Assembly: GCF_016863295.1 (NCBI RefSeq)
Contig: NZ_BOOP01000001.1
Coordinates: 1 to 64,000, forward strand
DNA: 64,000 nucleotides
Direction: 5' to 3'
From: Planotetraspora phitsanulokensis
GTDB lineage: Bacteria; Actinomycetota; Actinomycetes; Streptosporangiales; Streptosporangiaceae
Shown here: piece by piece, positions 60,317-64,000 of the stretch
Position numbering within the stretch: position 1 is the stretch's first letter
How the letters are laid out: each line of letters starts with the position of its first letter
Notes under the pieces: model-generated
The model's database searches: none
The model's input: only the letters and a program-made list of their open reading frames with translations
Told to the model about the DNA's origin: nothing
Program-made: the position numbers and the translations under genes

Positions 60317-61363
60317 ATGAGACATTTCCTCAGCGCGGCGGGCGTCGCCGCCCTCGCGCTCGCGCTCGCCGCATGCGGCTCGACCTCCGACACCCCGGCG
60401 TCCTCAGGCGGCGGCTCGACCGCGGCCGCGGGCGGCAAGATCGGCGTCGACTTCCCCCGCGCCGACTCCGACTTCTGGAACTCCTACAACAAGTACGTCC
60501 CGGAGATGGCCAAGGAGCTCGGCGTCGACCTGATGCCGCCGACCAACTCGCAGAACGACATCGCCAAGGTCGTGGCGAACACCCAGGCGCTCGTCAGCCA
60601 GGGTGCCAAGGCCATCGTGATGGCTCCGCAGGACACCGGCGCGATCGCCTCGACCCTGCAGTCGCTCGACAGCAAGAAGATCCCCGTCGTCTCGGTGGAC
60701 ACCCGGCCGGACACCGGCAAGGTCTACATGGTCGTCCGCGCCGACAACCGGGCGTACGGCCAGAAGGCGTGCGAGTTCCTCGGCGACAAGCTCGGCGGCA
60801 AGGGCAAGATCGTCGAGCTCATGGGCGCCCTTTCCTCGATCAACGGCCGTGACCGCGCCGAGGCGTTCCGCGAGTGCATGAAGACCAAGTTCCCCGGGAT
60901 CACCGTCTTCGAGGAGCCCACGGAGTGGGACGGCACCAAGGCCGCGTCCATGCTCCAGACCCGCCTCGAGCAGAACCCGGACATCAAGGGCATCTACATG
61001 CACGCGGGCGGTGTGCACCTGGCCCCGACCCTGCAGGTGCTGAAGGCCAAGAACCTGATCGTCCCGCCGACGGACCCCAAGCACATCTTCGTCATCTCCA
61101 ACGACGGCATCCCGCAGGAGTTCGCCGCGATCCGTGACGGCTCGATCGACGCCACCGTCTCGCAGCCGGCCGACCTGTACGCCAAGTACGCGCTCTTCTA
61201 CGCCAAGGCCGCGGTCGAGGGCAAGACCTTCCAGCCCGGCCCGACGGACCACGACAGCACGATCATCCAGCTGCCCAACGGCCTCGAGGACCAGCTTCCG
61301 GCTCCGCTCGTGACCAAGGACAACGTGGACGACCCCGCGCTCTGGGGCAACCAGGTCAAGTAA
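60317..61363 (+). CDS. Sugar ABC transporter substrate-binding lipoprotein
   Basis: 348 aa from the ATG at 60317. Lipoprotein signal LALALAACGS (Cys20). Mature region is a type I periplasmic-binding protein of the ribose/xylose group: KIGVDFPRADSDFWNSYNKYVPEMAKELGVDL, GAKAIVMAPQDTGAIASTL, IPVVSVDTRPD, and ATVSQPADLYAKYALFYAKAA. The final codon overlaps the ATPase ATG by one base (TAATG). By context the ligand is likely a sugar feeding fuconate dehydratase, such as L-fucose. Confidence 0.92.
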   Translation: MRHFLSAAGVAALALALAACGSTSDTPASSGGGSTAAAGGKIGVDFPRADSDFWNSYNKYVPEMAKELGVDLMPPTNSQNDIAKVVANTQALVSQGAKAIVMAPQDTGAIASTLQSLDSKKIPVVSVDTRPDTGKVYMVVRADNRAYGQKACEFLGDKLGGKGKIVELMGALSSINGRDRAEAFRECMKTKFPGITVFEEPTEWDGTKAASMLQTRLEQNPDIKGIYMHAGGVHLAPTLQVLKAKNLIVPPTDPKHIFVISNDGIPQEFAAIRDGSIDATVSQPADLYAKYALFYAKAAVEGKTFQPGPTDHDSTIIQLPNGLEDQLPAPLVTKDNVDDPALWGNQVK

Positions 61364-62859
61364 TGACAGTTACTGAACCGGCGGCGGTCGAAGCGCGTGG
61401 CATCACCAAGCGCTTCGGCCCCACCGTCGCCCTCAACGACGCCGGAATCGTGATCACCCCCGGAGAGACCCACGCGCTGGTGGGCCGGAACGGCGCGGGC
61501 AAGTCGACCCTCGTCTCGATCCTGACGGGGCTCCAGCGCGCCGACCTCGGTGAGGTGCTCTTCGCGGGCGAGCCGGCGCCGCCGCTGACCGACAGGGACG
61601 CCTGGCGGCGCCGTGTCGCGTGTGTGTACCAGAAGTCGACGATCATCCCCTCCCTGACCGTCGCCGAGAACCTCTTCATCAACCGGCAGACCGAGCGCGG
61701 CCCGATCAACTGGCGCGCCCTGCGCGCCCGCGCCCGGCAACTGCTCGACCAGTACGGCGTGGCGGTGGACGCCGACTCCCTCGCGGGAGATCTCAACGTC
61801 GAGGAACGGCAACTGGTGGAGATCGCCAGGGCGCTGTCCTTCGGCGCGAGGTTCATCATCCTCGACGAGCCCACGGCCCAGCTCGACGGCCCGGCCATCG
61901 AGCGGCTCTTCGAGCGGATGCGCGACCTGCGGAGCCAGGGCGTGACGATGATGTTCATCTCGCACCACCTGGAGGAGGTCTACCAGGTCTGCCAGAGCGT
62001 CACGGTCTTCCGCGACGCCCGGCACGTCGTCACCGCAGCGGTGGCCGATCTCCCGCACGACGAGCTGGTCAAGGCGATGACCGGCGAGGAGACCCAGGCG
62101 TACGAGTCGAAGGCCCGGGAGATCGGCGACACGGCGAAGGTCGTGCTCTCCGCGTCCGGACTGCGGCTGAAGGACCGTTACGAGGACATCGACCTCGCCG
62201 TGCGCTCGGGGGAGATCGTCGGGCTGGCGGGCTCCGGCAGCAGCGGGAAGGTCGGCCTGGCGGAGACGCTGGTGGGCCTGCGCAAGCCGGACGGCGGCGA
62301 CGTCACGATCAACGGAACGGCCGTCCGCCCCGGAGACGTGTCCGCCGCGCTGAAGGCGGGCCTCGGGTTCGTCCCGCAGGACCGCCACCACGAGGGCTTC
62401 GTCCCGTTGTTGTCGATCGCGGAGAACGCGACCATGCCCATCGCGCACAAGCTGGGCAGGTTCGGCACGATCTCCTCCGAGCGGCGCCGGGACAGGGCCA
62501 CGACGATGATCAAGGATCTCGACATCAAGACCACCGGGCCCGACCAGCCGGTGGGAGACCTGTCCGGCGGCAACGCGCAGAAGGTCGTGCTCGCCCGCGC
62601 GCTGGCGGACAACCCGGTCGCGCTCGTCGTGATCAACCCGACCGCCGGCGTCGACGTCAAGGCCAAGCAGTCCCTGCTGGGTGCGGTCGAGGACGCGACG
62701 GAGAGCGGAACGGGCGTCCTGCTGGTCTCCGACGAGCTGGACGACCTGCGGATCTGCGACCGGGTCCTGGTGATGTTCCACGGCAGGGTGGTCAAGGACG
62801 TGCCGCGAGGCTGGAGTGAGAACGACCTCGTGGCGGCAATGGAAGGTATCGACTCATGA
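61363..62859 (+). CDS. Sugar ABC transporter ATP-binding protein (RbsA/XylG type) with degenerate second domain
   Basis: 498-aa double-ABC ATPase. Domain 1 has Walker A GRNGAGKST (41-49), signature-like NVEERQLVEIARAL, and Walker B FIILDEPTAQLD. Domain 2 has a degenerate P-loop (GSGSSGKVGLAETL, as in the family) but also an altered Walker B: LVVINPTAGVDV, where the usual DEP is INP. Signature LSGGNAQKVVLARAL is retained. The intact first domain should drive transport. It overlaps the substrate-binding gene (TAATG) and the permease gene (ATGA, 62856-62859). Confidence 0.92.
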   Translation: MTVTEPAAVEARGITKRFGPTVALNDAGIVITPGETHALVGRNGAGKSTLVSILTGLQRADLGEVLFAGEPAPPLTDRDAWRRRVACVYQKSTIIPSLTVAENLFINRQTERGPINWRALRARARQLLDQYGVAVDADSLAGDLNVEERQLVEIARALSFGARFIILDEPTAQLDGPAIERLFERMRDLRSQGVTMMFISHHLEEVYQVCQSVTVFRDARHVVTAAVADLPHDELVKAMTGEETQAYESKAREIGDTAKVVLSASGLRLKDRYEDIDLAVRSGEIVGLAGSGSSGKVGLAETLVGLRKPDGGDVTINGTAVRPGDVSAALKAGLGFVPQDRHHEGFVPLLSIAENATMPIAHKLGRFGTISSERRRDRATTMIKDLDIKTTGPDQPVGDLSGGNAQKVVLARALADNPVALVVINPTAGVDVKAKQSLLGAVEDATESGTGVLLVSDELDDLRICDRVLVMFHGRVVKDVPRGWSENDLVAAMEGIDS

Positions 62860-63869
62860 CCGAATCGGCCGTGCCCGACTCCCTGGCAGTCGGGTCACGC
62901 GGGGTGGGCTTGCGACTCGGCAGGTTCCGGGACCTCACGCTGGTGCCGGTGATCGTCCTGCTGCTCGTCGTGGGCGCGATCATCGACCCGGTCTTCCTGA
63001 CGACCGGCAACCTGACCAACGTGCTCCAGCAGCAGTCGGCGCTCGCCCTCGTGGTGCTCGCCGAGGCGCTGATCCTCATCGCCGGGAAGTTCGACCTGTC
63101 GCTGGAGTCCACAGTCGGTCTGGCTCCGGCCCTCGCGGTGATGCTGGTCGTCCCGACGACGGCCGGCGGCTTCGGCATCGAGCTCCCCGTGGCGCTGGCG
63201 ATCCCGTTGTGCCTGCTGATCGGCGCCGCGGTCGGCGCCTTCAACGGCTTCCTCATCCTGCGCTTCCAGTTGTCGGCGTTCATCGTCACGCTGGCGATGC
63301 TGATCGTCGTGCGCGGTCTCCAGACCGGCATCACCGGAGGCAAGAGCCTCTTCGCCCTGCCGCAGTCGTTCCTTTATCTCGGCAGCGCCACCTGGCTCGG
63401 CGTCCCGGCGGCCATCTGGATCACCGCCGTGCTCTTCGTCGGCGGCATCGTCGCGCTCCGCTATTTCCGGGTGGGCCGCTCGTTGTACGCGATCGGCGGC
63501 AACGCCGACGCGGCCAGGGCGGCGGGCATCCGGGTCGAGCGGGTGACCTGGGTGGTCTTCGTGATCGCCGGCACGCTGGCGGCCCTCGCGGGCCTGCTGG
63601 AGACCGGACGGCTCGGCGGCATCAGCGCCAACCAGGGCAACGGCTGGATCTTCATGGTCTTCGCCGCGGCCGTGATCGGCGGGGTCAGCATGGACGGCGG
63701 GAAGGGCACGATCCTCGGCGCCCTGACCGGTGTGCTGGTCATCGGCCTGGTGGAGAACATCCTCACACTCAAGGGTGTCCCCGGCGAGTGGAAGCAGCTC
63801 GTCTACGGCGGCATCATCCTGGTGGCGCTCATGATCAGTCGCCTGGCCGGAGGCAAGGCGCAAGATTGA
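62856..63869 (+). CDS. Sugar ABC transporter permease (RbsC type)
   Basis: 337 aa, ATG overlapping the ATPase stop. About eight to ten hydrophobic segments (LTLVPVIVLLLVVGAIIDPVF, SALALVVLAEALILIAGKFDLS, PVALAIPLCLLIGAAVGAFNGF, etc.) and the BPD_transp_2 motif GGNADAARAAGIRVERVTWVVFVIAGTLAALAGLL. Single permease forming a homodimer, as in ribose/xylose importers. End of the operon, followed by a terminator. Confidence 0.93.
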   Translation: MTESAVPDSLAVGSRGVGLRLGRFRDLTLVPVIVLLLVVGAIIDPVFLTTGNLTNVLQQQSALALVVLAEALILIAGKFDLSLESTVGLAPALAVMLVVPTTAGGFGIELPVALAIPLCLLIGAAVGAFNGFLILRFQLSAFIVTLAMLIVVRGLQTGITGGKSLFALPQSFLYLGSATWLGVPAAIWITAVLFVGGIVALRYFRVGRSLYAIGGNADAARAAGIRVERVTWVVFVIAGTLAALAGLLETGRLGGISANQGNGWIFMVFAAAVIGGVSMDGGKGTILGALTGVLVIGLVENILTLKGVPGEWKQLVYGGIILVALMISRLAGGKAQD

Positions 63870-63914
63870 TCCCGACGCGGCGCCGCGATCGGGGCGCCGG
63901 CCGTACAGGCGGAA

Positions 63915-63946
63915 GGGCACCGGCGCCGGTCGAGGCGCCGGTGCCC
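63915..63946. terminator. Terminator after the transporter operon
   Basis: Perfect 13-bp arms gggcaccggcgcc (63915-63927) and ggcgccggtgccc (63934-63946), 6-nt loop ggtcga, followed by tcgtcgttt. It lies between the permease gene and a probable convergent gene. Confidence 0.8.
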
Positions 63947-63978
63947 TCGTCGTTTGGCACGGGCAGCCGGGACGGCCG

Positions 63979-64000
63979 TCAGGAGGCGTAGGCCTCCAGT
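63979..64000 (-). CDS. Possible C-terminal end of a minus-strand gene (window edge)
   Basis: Reading leftward from the window edge gives LEAYAS then TGA at 63979-63981, with GC-rich third positions. Only six codons are visible, so it is recorded because the hairpin at 63915 suggests convergent transcription. Confidence 0.25.

Overview
The window is high-GC chromosomal DNA from an actinomycete. Nearly all real genes have G or C in the third codon position, GTG starts are frequent, and the content is actinobacterial: a RsbW-type anti-sigma ATPase, a class II glycyl-tRNA synthetase, solitary clpP, a dnaG-sigma pair, MmyB-type regulators and GtrA-linked glycosyltransferases. A filamentous member of the Streptosporangiales or a relative fits best. 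That placement is inference, because no marker gene can be searched here. No rRNA, CRISPR array, IS element or phage is visible. One tRNA (Asn, GTT) lies at 35460-35532.

Layout. 0.5-3.2 kb: an arginine/ornithine catabolic operon (lrp, ddaH-like, rocD). 3.2-6.5 kb: a TetR-controlled drug-type ABC exporter and a LysR regulator. 7.5-13 kb: a four-gene minus-strand operon for a phosphopolyol (teichoic-acid-like) cell-surface polymer, with a CDP-alcohol phosphatidyltransferase, a DUF5941-like membrane protein, a fused cytidylyltransferase-reductase and a polymerase. 13.2-20.9 kb: housekeeping genes (recO, uppS, a Fur regulator, glyS, clpP) and a secreted peptidase. 21.3-26.8 kb: ppdK with a striking upstream region, and a secreted M14 carboxypeptidase. 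27-35.5 kb: dgt, a ferredoxin-type reductase, dnaG, sigma factor and tRNA-Asn. 35.7-51.9 kb: a mosaic of accessory genes, including a methyltransferase, DinB, a twin-kinase fusion, acetyltransferases, a stand-alone nitric-oxide synthase oxygenase with a crotonase, galK, a DUF1023-type hydrolase, a GT2-GtrA plus GT-C-like pair and CopC. 52.3-64 kb: a glycan/deoxysugar utilisation region.

The 52-64 kb region is the most interesting. It encodes two large secreted proteins. One is ThuA + DUF1080 + two CBM32-like domains; the other is a PQQ-type sugar dehydrogenase + PKD + CBM6-like + two CBM32-like domains. They are followed by a confident L-fuconate dehydratase and a complete sugar ABC transporter. 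Copies of an 11-bp palindrome (ACATCSGATGT) lie upstream of both halves, suggesting one regulator for the extracellular and intracellular parts. My working hypothesis is an extracellular oxidation-then-cleavage system (dehydrogenase making keto-glycosides, DUF1080/ThuA opening them) feeding deoxysugars to an importer and a fuconate pathway.

Other recurring features are short tandem duplications beside stop codons (eight places), a cluster of palindromes before the ThuA gene, a ClgR-like box before clpP, and three GntR/DasR-like half-palindromes spaced about 60 bp before ppdK.
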